DNA of 64,000 nt from Cladophialophora immunda (Eukaryota; Ascomycota; Eurotiomycetes; Chaetothyriales; Herpotrichiellaceae): positions 992,001-1,056,000 of the forward strand of contig NW_015622548.1 in the NCBI RefSeq assembly GCF_000835495.1, written 5' to 3'. Positions 32,367-44,450 of the stretch are shown in pieces. Below the pieces are notes generated by a model. The model had not been told where the DNA came from, ran no database searches, and saw only the letters and a list, made by a program, of their open reading frames with translations. Position numbers and translations under genes: made by a program. Every line of letters begins with the position of its first letter. Position 1 is the first letter of the stretch.

Positions 32367-35300
32367 TTTTCTCGACTTCCCCCGGTCGAAGCTTGAGTGG
32401 AGAGGAGTGGGGCAGGAAGCTTCAGTGGATATGTAATGGAGTGTGACGTGGAGGCAATTGTGCACAAAAGGGATTGATGAATGGGTTATGATTTTTACTA
32501 CTAACGCAACTACTAAGACTGATCAACGATCAACGATCACCGACGACGACATGACATCTGTCAACCAAACTCACAGCAACGGCGAAGGGGGGAAACATGA
32601 AAAAAACATGGGAAAGGACTGTAATATGGGCATACGACCGGCCTGGCAACGCGGAGCTTTTCAGGGCTCACGGCGACCGCTAGGCTCCTTTTCCTTTCTC
32701 ACCGGTGATAATTCATAGTGGCGATACTATACATATATTTCGCATTGATGTCCTGCAGCGGCGTCGAAGCGACAATACTATATCCTGAGCCATTGTCTAC
32801 TTTTACTGCTCCTGAGGCTGAAGAAGAGACCCAAAGGGAGATTGACGTTCAAAGAGGCGATGGGACGCGGGCAAACTCCTAGCTCCTCTTCATGATCGCC
32901 ATGCTTGTACCTGACGAGGTGGCAAGCTGGGGAGGTTGTGTGACTTCGTCTGGATCGACCAAAAGTCCAACCTTGACTCAGCTCCTCTTTTCTCTTTCTT
33001 TCTCTCTTCTCCCACTCGGTGCAGCCCTGGCCCACCCATCCACCCACCAAATCCACGTGAGGTCAGATGTTCGATGGCTGCTGTCAAGGTTTTGGAGAAA
33101 ACTACTCGCAAGGTAAAGTGCTTGCAGGAGGAGCTGACTTGATTGACCCTTCGTACCCACCCACCTACCCACCCGCACACATTCTGTGTCTCTCTGATTA
33201 ACTACTTGAGGCAGTACCCTCTCGATCGAGTGTACGATACCTACGTACCCGAGTCCGGGCTCGAAAAGGACAAAATACAAATGATGTCGATGGTTTGTCG
33301 ATGCTTGCTTCTGATGCCGTCGCTGCCGTACATACCCACCCTGTATAATCCCGTCTTGTTCCTTTTCCCTGCCCACTGGCCCCGTACCCAGACAGGCAGT
33401 ACATTCTGTGTGGAGGGACGAAGGGAGTTGTTATCGATTCTGCCCTCGTCTCCGGCCCGTGTACCTGAATGTGCCACTTGCCATTCTCAGTTCTACCACG
33501 AGTATGGACCTCACTACCACCTCGTACAGTTACAAGCCACGATCCGGGACTCCACCTCCGGAAACCTCCTCGCAGCCCGCTGGCCAGCCAGCCAGCCAGC
33601 TTGGGCTCGTATCGCTTCGCATTGCGCTTTTTGTCCGCCAATCTTTTCCTTCCATTCGACGGACAAAATCTTTCCCATCGTGTCTTTTTTTGTTTGCTTG
33701 GATCTCAAATTTGGCAGCTGCATGCAGGAGACAGTAGAGAGGAGACAAGTAGTAGCAGTGACAACAGTAGCCAGGGCGCGCCTCTCACCCCCGCCTGACC
33801 AACCCCAACCGAGAGGATCACTTCGATGGATGCTCGCCTTTCTCCAGCAAGCCAACACACTGAGCATGAGCACATACGAGGACGGAACCCGCACGAGGCC
33901 GAGTCAGTCACTGGCACACACTGGCACACAGGGCACGGTCCCGCCCTCTTGAGGGAGAAGGCGAGATGCGCGGATTCCTCTTCCTGCCCATTATGATTGA
34001 CATCAGAAAAGCTGTGTCAGACGATGACGGACGGACTGGCTGGCTGGCTGGCAGGCTGAGCAGGTGGTCAGTTGCAGGTGGTCAGTTCGATCTATTACAC
34101 CATTCCCATTCCCAGTGCTTGCTGCTGCTCCTGCACAGGTGCCAACTTGTTAGGCTTGTCGACTTTGCTGGGGGAGGGGGGCTGAATGGTAAGAGTCAGG
34201 CTGAGTCTGAGTCTGAGTCTGAGTCTCAGGCTGAGTACCAGGTAATAGGCGTCAGAGAGAGCATGACCATCTTGGCCCCCTTTCTCTACACACCACCCTC
34301 AAGGTCGAGGTGCTCAACCCTCTCCAGCGAGGCTGGGCTGGGTTTGAGGCTCTCTCTCTCTCTCTCTGTCTCTCTCTCACACCTCTTGCAGTCATCAGTC
34401 ATCAGCAGGCCAGCTCGGATACGATTCTCGACGGCTACATTATCCGGTAAATACGGCAGTTCAAAAGTCCCCCATTTCACCATTTGACAGGGATTTGACG
34501 CTGTCCGATGAGATGGGTGGGTAGAGCACTTTACTACATACGGGTAAGTTGGGGTACTGTAGGCATTGCATTTCGGTAGGGTGGGTGGTAGGTTATGTGC
34601 TCAGCTGCCTAGTCACCTACTCGGCACCTACAGTACACTAGAGCATGGAACTTGCCCCAGCCTCAGGCCCGCAAAGCCTCGACGGACCAGGCGGAATGCA
34701 ACAGGGTCAGAGCTCTCGGGGCGAGGGCATTAAAGAGCGGGGCGCACAAGGGTTCCTTCGCCTATGTACGGAGTGCCTGTAATGACAATACAAGACTGCC
34801 CCGACAAAACTATACTTGTCTAGGATAAGAGCTACAGTACATTACCAGGGTTTATTACAGTAGTATGTTCGAGTAGCGAGCGAAGTCTCTGCCCACCCCC
34901 CGCATACCAAGGTTTTTTGGGGCCCTGACTTTCTCAACACCACCACCATCGCCACCATGCACAAGCACCCCCGGGGATTTCTTTTCAGCCTCTGTAGCTT
35001 CGCCATCTCCTTCTTCCACGGAGCCAAGTTTTAAACCATGGAATAATACATCCCTGGATAGCTTCACACACCGGTCACGATTCCTGGGAAACCACCCGAC
35101 ACGTGGGCATCACCGCTGTAAGACAGACCTGCGAGGCGGCATCCTGATCGTCGTCAGACGTGAGACAAGGTCTTTGCTGTTTGGGCTTTGGATTCTTTTT
35201 GTTCCTCGATGCATAGTACTGCTTTTTTGCCACCGAAATGTCTCAGTTCCCACGGTTGGACCGGAAGAGAGAGAGAGAAGCGAGGTGGAGGCCTCGACCT

Positions 35301-35537
35301 TTCCCCTCGAGCTCGTTTCTTACTAACTACTGTCAAAACTCTTGCTCAAAGCCCCCGGTCACTGCTAAAAGTCCCTCCAAAGTATGTGGCATTTTGACCT
35401 CTCGCTTAACTTTGCCCCGGGTATCCCTACCTTCCCAGGCGGCCAGCGGCTGCTGGTCCTCCTCGTCGTATACACCATTACTGGTAGCAGTGGTATGGTT
35501 GTTACTCGTATGTACCTGGTCCAAACCCCGCGCCCAA
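32367..35537. other. 3.2-kb non-coding region with simple repeats
   Basis: No gene is supported. Simple repeats include CCAG/GGCT runs near 33582-33600 and 34035-34052, (CTGAGT)4 at 34201-34226 and a CT run at 34349-34379. A 269-codon frame at 33143-33952 is low-complexity in base composition and has no protein-like features, so I do not call it. Confidence 0.45.
34201..34226 (+). repeat. (CTGAGT)4 hexanucleotide repeat
   Basis: Four perfect CTGAGT units and a partial fifth in non-coding DNA, flanked by further CTGAG copies. Confidence 0.9.
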
Positions 35538-38468
35538 TCACGCCTGCTGCCATGATGTGCCTCGCTGTTCAATGGCCAGGATCGTCTCGATGTGGCGCAT
35601 CTCCACATTTGGCCCACGTTGCGCATCCTTGGCCCGTTCCTGGCTGCTGCCGCCTTCGCTTCGTGCCAACATCTGCGCCTGCAAGTTGAGTAGCTGTGTG
35701 TTAGCCCAAAGCTCACAATCCATGCATGCAAAGATGGAGGGGGAATTCCCAATGATAATGAATCGACCACCGGAACTTGCTCCGTCCAATCAAAACCATG
35801 TCTTTGTCCGTCTCGTTCCCTTTGGCGAGGAGCGCGAGGGCTGGGCAATGCGCAGAGGTAACTTACCGTCTTCAGAATGTTCTTGATTTGTCGCCCGTTC
35901 AGGTCCACCCGGGCGAGGCGCTCCAGGTCTTTGCCGCTCACCGGATGATCATGACCCAAAAAGGTCTGCCAGATGTGACGGCGCGACTCGACCGACAGGT
36001 TGGGGTAGTTGACCGTCACATGGATGCGGCTGTGGAATGCCTCGTCGATGTTCTTGATCCGGTTGGTCGTTAGGAATAATACGCCCTCATAATATTCCTG
36101 CCAAAACCTTGGTCAGAGCCCTGTAATGTCTCAAATGTGGTGAAATGCACGAAAACAAGAAATGACAGACAGCTCAAGCAATTCCAGCTTGTTTGTGGGT
36201 TGTGCAAGCGAGCGGACGAAGGTAGGTGGTAGTAGTAGTAGCCCCCAACTTGCCAGCTGCAGCTTAACAGCCTGGGCGCCCACTTGGGACCGGATGATCT
36301 TCACAAAAAAAGACCTACTCGCACGGCTTTCAAGTTTTTGGGCGCCCGGAAATGCGCGCACACCGGGTTTTCTCAGACACATAGCACGAGGACAATGACG
36401 GGGGCGAGGGACCAGCTGTTGGTGGGAGTGGATGTTGGCTACTTACCAGGACACGAAGGAAGATCGACACCATCTTGTTGCGCTCGAGATCATTGGAGCT
36501 TCGTGCCTCGAGAAAGACATCGGCTTCGTCGAGCAGCAGAACTGCGTTCCACTTGCTGACCATGTCGAGCACCAGGTTGAGCGACTCCTCAATCCCGGAC
36601 GGATCCAGGCCCAGGTCTCCAGCGGACATCATGTAGCTGTGGTTTGCAACATTTCTCGTGTTAGCTCTCGGCGCCCCTCTCCAAATGACCATGATTGTGA
36701 CGAGTTTCCTTGTATCGTCACAAATAACGGCGAAACTTACAGAGGCACCCGCATATCTTCGGCGACACTCTCGCTCGTCAACGTCTTTCCCACTCCGGGA
36801 GGACCTGCCAGGAGCATGATCATACCGCGGCCTTTGCCGGCGATAACATCGTCAAAATCATCCTTGTACTTGACTTGGGACTCGACGAAGGCGCGAATCA
36901 ACGACTTTTGTTCTTTGGGTAACACCAGCGATGCAAAGGCATTGTCGGCAAATTTGATCTCTTCGATCTGATCAACGTAGAACCAGAGCTGGTTTCCACC
37001 TCCGTTAGCATTGGAGAGAACTGCATGAAGGAACGGACGAAAGAGGGTCCTAGGAGACCCCTCTTCCCAGACTGCCAGACGCCACTGGGACAGCATGCTG
37101 AACTTACCCATTTCTTGGTTTTTAGCGCATATCCTCGCACGTATGGCACTGCAAGGAGCAATTCTTCTGTGGTAAGCGGACGGTGCTTGGGCTTGCAGGC
37201 GTCGTCGTCGGAGTCCGGCGTGGCAACGAAGTCCGACTCGTTGTCCAAGAAGGCGTCGAAGTCGAATTGATCTTCGGACTCGTCCGACGGCGGCTCAAGA
37301 CTACTGTCCTGTTTCCCTGGCTTGAATAGCGAGTTGAAGTACACCGCGTTGTTGGGCAAGAATCGATTGTGCGCGTCGCAGTCGATGATGATTCGGGACT
37401 CCACGTTGTGTCTGATCATCCCACAACGACCGTACCCAAGAGCAACGCCTCGGTATGCCTTGTAATGGTATCCCGCAAAGCGTTCAAAGAGCTTTCCGCG
37501 GGCCACGAGTCGAAGTATCAACTGCTCTTTCTCCGGGTGGAACTTCAGCGGATATGCTTGAAGAGAGGTGATGGGCGTTGTACCAGCGAACTCGTAATTC
37601 TGGAGGTAAGTCACATGCTGCCCGAACTTGGTGCCGTCCCAGTCCACAGACCAAACGTCCAATTGCAGGAAATCCAGTCCGCGCCTTTGGTCCGTTGCGG
37701 TGGTCGAGGAGTTCAGCTTGAAGACACACTCCTTGCCGTCGGATACACTATACACAAGGGTTTGGGGCTCAAAGATTGTCCACAGATATTCAAACGTAAT
37801 GACTCCGTTCTTGACAAGGTCGACTTTGGCAGCGATTGCGTTCTCGAGTTCCTCGAAAAGGACGTCCCGGAAGAGCTTGAGGTGGTCCCTGGCAATGTCC
37901 TCCTCAAATTCGTCTTTCTCGAGAAGCGAGGCCAGCCTGTCCCAACGGTGCACGAATGGGTGAAACGGGGCGCGAAAGACGAGCCGGTCGAGATTTGCCG
38001 TGATGCCCGGGTAATCTTCGAGGATGATTCCCAATGACTCTTTGAGCCATCGACTTTGGACAATGATTGAGTGAATGTCGTATTTCTGCAGAAACGTGTG
38101 AGGAATCCTTCGATCAACAAGTCATGAAGCTTGGTGGCAAGGGACTCATCACGCGGAATTCAGTAACTCACCTTGCGGCTGTCATAACTTTTCTGCTTGC
38201 GCACCAAGAAGGCAAATTTCGCAGTCTCTTCATTCTCGGCGGCCTCGACAACATCCACCGGCTCTTCAGTCACCCACTGGTACTTGCCATCTTGATCTTT
38301 CTTCGAATACAACGCCTTGGCTTCGTTGATACTACCCTTGGGTACCGGTGGTTCCTTGGGCTTGTCTTCCTTCACCTCCTCCTTGTTTTCTTTAATTCCT
38401 TCAGCCTTGACGTTGCTGGTTTCATCGTGCCCTCCGGCTTTGGAGGCGGTTTCCTGCGTTCTAGGCAT
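35538..38468 (-). CDS. AAA+ ATPase, fungal type with long N-terminal domain
   Basis: Six exons: 38468-38172, 38085-37108, 36988-36741, 36636-36447, 36097-35867 and 35693-35538; 699 aa. The first 95 residues are charged and Lys/Glu-rich. Residues about 100-430 are a domain of unknown function shared by fungal AAA proteins (RFAGYHYKAYRGVALGYGRCG; an acidic DESEDQFDFDAF loop). The AAA module follows: Walker A GPPGVGKT, Walker B VLLLDEADVFLE, sensor-1 FLTTNR, and the arginine-finger region FHSRIHVTVNYPNL. The C-terminal lid reads GRQIKNILKT then LLNLQAQMLARSEGG. All catalytic motifs are intact. Introns are long for this window (86-349 nt). The substrate is unknown; the family acts in remodelling of protein complexes. 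The ATG at 38468 was chosen because the upstream residues look non-coding. Confidence 0.85.
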
Positions 38469-39551
38469 CTTGACAAGAAAAACAGATAGAATGCTAAAGC
38501 ACGATTGCAGGTCCAACGATTGTAATATGAACTGGAGTGAGGAAATATTGCTACAAGTCGGTCGAAGACGAGGGCCGCAGGTTTATACGTATCCAAGAAG
38601 AGGCCGTGACGGAGAAGTTGACAAATGAAGGATCCTGTTGCCTGACACACCCAGCTCACAAGTGGGTTGGACTTTGACTCACCGTGGGGGATAATCGAAC
38701 TGCACTGTCCCTTGATGAGTTGTCATTTTCGGATGGCCATCTGCTAATGACATTGAGCCCTGCTTGGGCCTTTGGTTAGTTGTTCCACAAAGAGGCTGAT
38801 GCCTGTGAAGGATTCCAGGCAAAACGAGGCGCAGACGCCTTGCAGCCCTCAAGGGAGGTATAATTGGCTTCAGTCATGACTCATGACAGGCAAAAGGCAC
38901 CCTGAATGTGGGATGTTGAAATTAGGTCAAGTTGGCGTCTCGATAGTAAGATCTGAGCCATGCAGCCTGTGATCTATGTGGACGACAGGATCATGTAGTG
39001 ATAATAGTTGGGCCGATAAGGATGGATGGTTTGATAGATTGGCGGAGGCCATTTGCAAGGCAGACAAGGTGAGCAGAGAGACTAGCCGCTTCGGGCAAGG
39101 TCCGCCCCTGACTATCTTCTCACATGCTTTAACACCACAAGGCTGACGTTTTACTCTGGAGGGCCATTATCTCAAGTCGTAGGCATATGTTGGAATCAAG
39201 GCTATCGTCCAGTCGAGGACTTGTTTGTCAAGCGAAGAGATTTGCAACTGCATTTGGACTGTTCTAACTACGGTTTCCATCGACTGTTTGCCTGGACTGG
39301 TATCCTTGGGGGCTTTGACGAGGCTGACATGTGGCAGGCCCTGTGAGATTCTCCTGGAAACAGGTACCAGTACAGACGCCTAGTGAAATCATTCTTCCTA
39401 ACTGTAGATGGAAGACACAATGCTCAACAAGAATGGTCACTTGCATGCTGCTTCTCCCGAGACTGAAAGTCCAGGTGGTCATCATACTCATTGTTGAATC
39501 ATCAGGGGTTAAAAATATATTGATCAGAGAGCTTTGAACACCCCGAGGAAT
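38469..39551. other. 1.1-kb intergenic region
   Basis: Lies between the AAA ATPase start and the 3' end of the zinc transporter; both genes are on the minus strand. It should hold the ATPase promoter. No gene or notable repeat is seen. Confidence 0.4.
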
Positions 39552-41203
39552 CTATTTCGCCGTCAGCGCAAAGCTAAATCCCAAAATGCCCATACCCAAG
39601 AAAGCAAAGGCGATACATGTGCTCTTGTTGTGACTGAGCTGCAGACTTTCCGAGAACAGCGACAATGCGACGCTGGTCATCACGCCTGACGTGACTGCAA
39701 ACATCCCACCATAGACTCCTTCAGTGGGAGCACCCAAGCTGCTTCTGTTGGCTATTTTGAACCACAAAGCTGCAATCGCGGCTCCAAGTGGTTGTGAAAT
39801 GCCGCCCAGAAATGACGACCACGCAATGGCTTTCAATCTGGAGCCAAGCGCGAGATAAAGAGGCAGAGACATTGCGAAACCTTCCGTTATGTTGTGGATG
39901 AATAACGCCATGAAGACGGCAAAACCAAGCTGAGGATTTGCGTGATTGGTTGCATATGTAATGAAGCCCTCCGGAGCCTTGTGCAAGGCGATGGCCAATG
40001 AAGTTTGCAGACCAATTGACATGAACGCATTGGTGGGGACGTGATGATGGTGTTCATGCCCGCCCGACTGCGAATGCAGAGACGGTCGACGTTCGGACTC
40101 CCCCACGCTCGTATGCTGGTGCGCAGGGTGGTGGAAGTGATGCGTTGACGACCTTGTTCGATGCAATTCCGGTTTCAAGCTCCTCGGGTCGCCTTCGTGA
40201 GTCGTGTGCCGTCCGAGAGTCGACCCATTTGACAAAATATTCTCATCGACTTCTCCCAGTGTCGGCCCCACGCGCACTTCAGTCGTACCGCTGCGCCACG
40301 TGGGTGAGCGCAAGAAAGGACCGTGACCTGGTAACACGGAGCCTCGCCGTTGCACTGCCTTGAAGCAGTCCTGACCACACGGATCCGAAAATCCCATGCA
40401 TGGGCCGTTCTCATCACAATTCTCCTTTTGGCTCCCCATGTATTTTGAAAGGGTCCTCGACAGCGTTCTAGGCATTATTGATGACCTTCGATGGGTCTGT
40501 GCGGTGTGATATGTAGGCTGGCGGTCTGATCCATTCTCCTCAGTCCTGTCATATTGGGGCTTTCTGGGGCTGAGACTTGTGGTCCGTGAAAGCAAAGGAG
40601 TGTCCTCATCTTCCTCTTCCGTCTGCGCGGGTTGATTTTTGGATATCGGGAGGCCGTTCGTATGTTCATCATCCTGGGCATGTTCCGACATTTCTTCATG
40701 ATTCTTCGCCTCCTCGTCGTCATGACTGTGATCGCAGTCCACCACATGTGACGGGATAAATTGGTGCAGCACGCGGGAGAAGATCTGAATGCCTATGACG
40801 CCCGCCAAAAACAGCATGATCAGGAGGTACGATGCTGCTCGCGCCGAATAGCCCGCATCTTTAAAATACGTCTTGGATTGTGGAAGCATCGAGTAGAGGG
40901 CGGAGAACAACTGCTTTACAGTCAATACTGAGATTGCACAGCATGCATAGAAATACGTACCATAACCCCGAAACTGAGGCTTAATGACGCAGAGAGAAAT
41001 CCATCACTCTCGGATATCGAAAAGTGTCGCCAACGTGGAAACTGACGGGCCACTATATCGACGCAGATGATTGAGGAGCCTATGACACATGCTGTGGAGA
41101 TAGAGATCAGTCTTGATTGAGAGAAATTGGGGACACGACTCTGCCTACCAATGCCGCTGATGCATGTCATGATCCATCCTTTGGTATCGTTGTCGATGGC
41201 CAT
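39552..41203 (-). CDS. ZRT3: ZIP-family zinc transporter (vacuolar Zrt3 type)
   Basis: Zrt3 releases stored zinc from the vacuole in yeast. Exons 41203-41149, 41091-40961 and 40910-39552 give 514 aa. The N-terminus (MAIDNDTKGWIMTCISGIACVIGSSIICVD-like) and FGVMLFSALYSMLPQSKTYF place it in the Zrt3 branch. ZIP metal motifs are ALHKAPEGF and FIHNITEGFAMSLPLYL in the membrane core, followed by SSFLGGISQPLGA and GMFAVTSGVMTSVALSLFSE. A very long hydrophilic loop of about 220 residues (about 110-330) is rich in His and Ser (HRTRSSTHHFHHPAHQH, GGHEHHHH), as expected for zinc sensing or buffering. The last intron ends AAGCAG, so two in-frame acceptors three bases apart are possible; I prefer the downstream CAG, which matches family spacing. 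Confidence 0.88.
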
Positions 41204-41746
41204 CTTGCGCGGTTTGTTTTCGTCTTGAGCCGCAAGGGCATATATATAGCAAAGTACAGTAGAATGGTACAGCCGATGGTGTACAAAATGACCTAGGTAC
41301 TCATGTTATGCCTGAAATCACCTAGGAAAAGTCGAGACTGGGAAGAGAGGAACAAAAAGTCGGGTTGGAGGAGATATCTACTGGCTAGGAGGCGCGAGCG
41401 CAGTTGCAGCAGGCGGGATGACGAACATTCCAAGACTTCCCTGAGAGGACCTTAAGATCATGCGCCTTTGTGGTTTAGTCGAGACACGGGGTGAAGGAGG
41501 CGCGAATCATGGGCTGCCCAAATCGCTGCTGCAGGGCTGACCTAGCCTTGTCATCTTTAACTGGAATCCACTGAGGACTAGGCCTAGCGGCCACGCGCAG
41601 GGGTCAGCAGATCCGGCGAGCGGCACCACGCGCAGGTGCCGATTGGCCTTAACTCCAAACGGCAGATTCAACTTTTTGCATCGAACCCATTCTACGGACG
41701 CGTTTCTTCATGTTATGGGACCGACATTGTCTGCCGAGTCCTGTAC
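41204..41746. promoter_or_regulatory. Divergent promoter between zinc transporter and NUC1
   Basis: A 543-nt region between two head-to-head starts. A TATATATA stretch at 41241-41248 lies only about 40 bases upstream of the transporter ATG, so it is either a TATA box with a very short leader or simple AT-rich sequence. Confidence 0.4.
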
Positions 41747-42829
41747 ATGTCCAAGACCACTATTGCCATCGTAGCAGCGACGTCTGCGCTTGCAGGCGCG
41801 TCGCTGACGGCTTTACTGTTTCCTGGCCATCGAAACGATGAGCCCAAACCGACTCCGACATTGAAGGAGAGGCCAGCGGTACCTGCACCATCAACTCCTC
41901 CCACTCCTGTCCCTGTCCCAGTCCCAGTCCCTGTGCCAGTTGCTGTACCAGCGCAACCTCCTTCAACTGCCATCCTCCCTCCAGTCGATCCTTCTGGTAT
42001 CCTTCGATATGGGTTTCCCGGCCCAATTGCCGACACGTTGGCCACACCATCTCACCTCTCTGCTTTCAATAGATTCACTCGGAACCCTCACTGGGTGGCG
42101 GAACATTTTACTGCGCAGTCACTGCTACTAAACAACGGATCTCGGCGAAACAGTGTCTTTTATGAGGACTTGTCAATTCCTTCAATGTTTCGAGCAAAAC
42201 TTTCCGATTACTTTCGGAGCGGGTACGACCGGGGGCACCAGGTTCCAGCAGCAGACGCAAAATGGTCACAAGAGGCAATGGACTCCACGTTCGTCTTAAG
42301 CAATATGTGCCCACAAGTTGGAGAAGGATTCAACCGCGATTATTGGGCTCATTTCGAAGAGTTCTGTCGAGGCCTGGTTAAAAAATACCCCAGCGTACGG
42401 GTGGTCACTGGTCCTTTATACTTACCCAAGAAAGACGAACGAGACGGGAAATGGAGAGTCTCTTACGAAGTAATTGGGAACCCTCCGAACGTTGCCGTGC
42501 CCACCCACTTCTACAAAGTCATATTCGGGGAGGAGGCTGCTCAGAGTCCGAAAGGACCCGTGGCACTCGGTGCATTTGTGCTCCCTAATGCTGAAATACC
42601 CAACTCCAAGAGCTTGAGTGATTTTGAAGTTCCTCTTGAAGCGGTGGAAAGAGCCAGCGGACTGGTATTTGCCGAGAAACTACCACCTGAGAGGAGGAAA
42701 AGACTTTGCAGGGAAGTCAGATGTGAAATAACGGTTCGGGAATTCGACAAGAGTCGTCAGATATCAAACAATGTCGGCCAAGGGTCGAAAAACACCACTC
42801 AAATGCAGCAACCAGCAGGAAAGTGGTAG
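41747..42829 (+). CDS. NUC1: Mitochondrial endonuclease G / NUC1 nuclease
   Basis: Single exon, 360 aa from the first in-frame ATG. Non-specific DNA/RNA endonuclease of the beta-beta-alpha-metal family, located in mitochondria and linked to DNA degradation and cell death. The N-terminus MSKTTIAIVAATSALAGASLT is a short hydrophobic, weakly basic segment typical of fungal NUC1. A Pro-Val repeat linker follows (residues about 51-67), then RYGFPGP. The catalytic motif is YDRGHQVPAAD (active-site His in DRGH) with the metal-binding Asn in FVLSNMCPQVGEGFNRDYW. VVTGPLYLP and VPTHFYKVIF are further family blocks. All key residues are present. Confidence 0.92.
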   Translation: MSKTTIAIVAATSALAGASLTALLFPGHRNDEPKPTPTLKERPAVPAPSTPPTPVPVPVPVPVPVAVPAQPPSTAILPPVDPSGILRYGFPGPIADTLATPSHLSAFNRFTRNPHWVAEHFTAQSLLLNNGSRRNSVFYEDLSIPSMFRAKLSDYFRSGYDRGHQVPAADAKWSQEAMDSTFVLSNMCPQVGEGFNRDYWAHFEEFCRGLVKKYPSVRVVTGPLYLPKKDERDGKWRVSYEVIGNPPNVAVPTHFYKVIFGEEAAQSPKGPVALGAFVLPNAEIPNSKSLSDFEVPLEAVERASGLVFAEKLPPERRKRLCREVRCEITVREFDKSRQISNNVGQGSKNTTQMQQPAGKW

Positions 42830-43916
42830 CCATATTACCAGAGTCAGTCCGTTCTGGGATTGAAGATGCCTGCCTGGATCGGGTCGGCGTTTAGCAGGGA
42901 TCAGCTACCTAAGCACACCTTTTGGAAGCTGAAGTTCATTCCGACCACTTTTCAGATCTATACCTACCCTTTGCTGGCTCAGAGGCGGCGTGGAAAAGGA
43001 AATAAATCCTTTGAGAAAGGAAAGGATACGCTTGTCACTCTGCCACGAGATGGCATCGAGGAGCCCTATCGACAACAGACGAGAATCCATACGCACCTGA
43101 CTGTTCGTCTTCCGAATCATATCCTCCTGACTGGCCGTAACACAAACCTCCGTTGTCCGCCGCGCAACCTGTACTGTAGACTTTATGGCTTTTATGGCGC
43201 GTGCTGTTATCAGTGTTCAAAGGGAGAAGTTCTACCCAAGGTATTGCCGGAATCCCTGGACCACAAACTTCGGTCCAGGGATAGAGCCAGGGAGATCTGC
43301 CTTGTCGATATACTTTGGACACCCAACTGTGAGCGCGTGTAATGGATTGGCAGAGTCGAAAAAGCTTTCAGCACGACAAATACAACGCCAAAATTGATCT
43401 CAAAATTTCCTGAAGCATTCTCAGATCCGCAAGTCGCGCACATTTCGAAAGAAGTATGCGGATGTATGAGAAAGTGATTTGACAACATCGTTTCCCCTCT
43501 GCGGAAGGTGAAGCATTCGCGATTAAATCATCTTCTGCATCTGTACACTACTAAGCCTAGCTTCTATCTTCAAGGGTTGAACGTTTCTCCTCCTTTGCTA
43601 TGGTGGGTTTATGGTCATATATATGGCACCTGCGAGATAGCGCAGTGTGGGAGAGCGAGCATGCGCATCGTCAGGATACAGTGCAACTAGGAGTGGGTGT
43701 TCTTAAGTGCGTTGTGGAAAGTTAGGGGAAAACAGCAGATGACGTCGGTGCAACCCAGGTTGCCAAGCAAGTCGCTTGTGCTTCTCGGAATGCTCAACAC
43801 TTCCGTCGCGGCAAGTCGTGCGCCCGGGAGATGCAGCTCGAGTATTCCCACAGCCTGCGTCGAGAATCTCCTAACTCAGCGCGAGAGCTGCTGCAGCGCC
43901 ATACCCACAACATAAG
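42830..43916. other. 1.1-kb intergenic region
   Basis: No gene is supported. Open frames on both strands (160 codons on +, 95 on -) have no recognisable content. The right part should be the Roadblock gene promoter. Confidence 0.35.
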
Positions 43917-44450
43917 ATGACCCAAGTCTGCTTATTGGACTCTGATCGCCTGTCTTCGCTTTTACGGGAAGCTCTGTCCTGGAGTGAAAATGTCTCGTCT
44001 CTCATGGTCTCTGCTCTGAACGGATCAATACTCGCGTATGCTTACAGAGACACTACGCCATCGATTAAAGCTATACGCACTCAATCTACCACCATGACTG
44101 CAGCTTACACGGTTGCCTCCGAGGATGTTCTCGTCTTCGAGGCACAAAACATGGGCGCAGTCTCCGTCATTACTCCTGTTGCCGATCATGTGCTGTTGGC
44201 CGTGACGGGGCCCGAACCGAAGCACAAACAGGCGCCGCCAAATGGTCTTGAATCATCCCAAGGGCACGAGCAGATGGTCAATGGAGCGGAAGATCATTCA
44301 GAAGACGAGGAAGGAGAAGAGAATGACAACCAGGACGAGGAGGATGGAGACACCCAAAAGATTCGGGACGACCTTGAGGCTGTAAGCCAAGAGCTGGCCA
44401 GCATGCTAAGGGAAGAGTTGGCTGTAATGAAATGGCCAGACGATATATGA
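43917..44450 (+). CDS. Roadblock/LC7-domain protein (LAMTOR2/EGO-complex-like)
   Basis: 177 aa, single exon. Residues about 8-105 form a Roadblock/LC7 fold: DRLSSLLREALSWSE helix, SLMVSALNGSILAYAYRD strand pair, AYTVASEDVLVFEAQ and VSVITPVADHVLLAVTGPEP. Such proteins act as scaffolds for small GTPases; LAMTOR2 (p14) orthologues anchor Rag GTPases on the vacuole/lysosome for TORC1 signalling. TPSIKAIRTQSTTMTAAYTVA resembles the fungal LAMTOR2 type. The C-terminal 60 residues are an acidic disordered tail (HSEDEEGEENDNQDEEDGD) ending in a helix (RDDLEAVSQELASMLREEL), longer than in animal LAMTOR2 (about 125 aa). It is the gene upstream of creC on the same strand. Confidence 0.72.
   Translation: MTQVCLLDSDRLSSLLREALSWSENVSSLMVSALNGSILAYAYRDTTPSIKAIRTQSTTMTAAYTVASEDVLVFEAQNMGAVSVITPVADHVLLAVTGPEPKHKQAPPNGLESSQGHEQMVNGAEDHSEDEEGEENDNQDEEDGDTQKIRDDLEAVSQELASMLREELAVMKWPDDI

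Noticed and set aside
33143..33952. 269-codon open frame (+)
   Set aside because: Sequence is built on simple repeats (CCCACCCACC, GCCAGCCAGC); the product has no domain-like order and no splice context.
41449..41459. ACCTTAAGATC resembling a zinc-responsive element upstream of the zinc transporter
   Set aside because: Differs from the yeast Zap1 consensus ACCTTNAAGGT in the second half; too weak to claim.
42860..43342. 160-codon open frame (+) and a 95-codon frame on the other strand
   Set aside because: No family resemblance; stands in the gap after NUC1.
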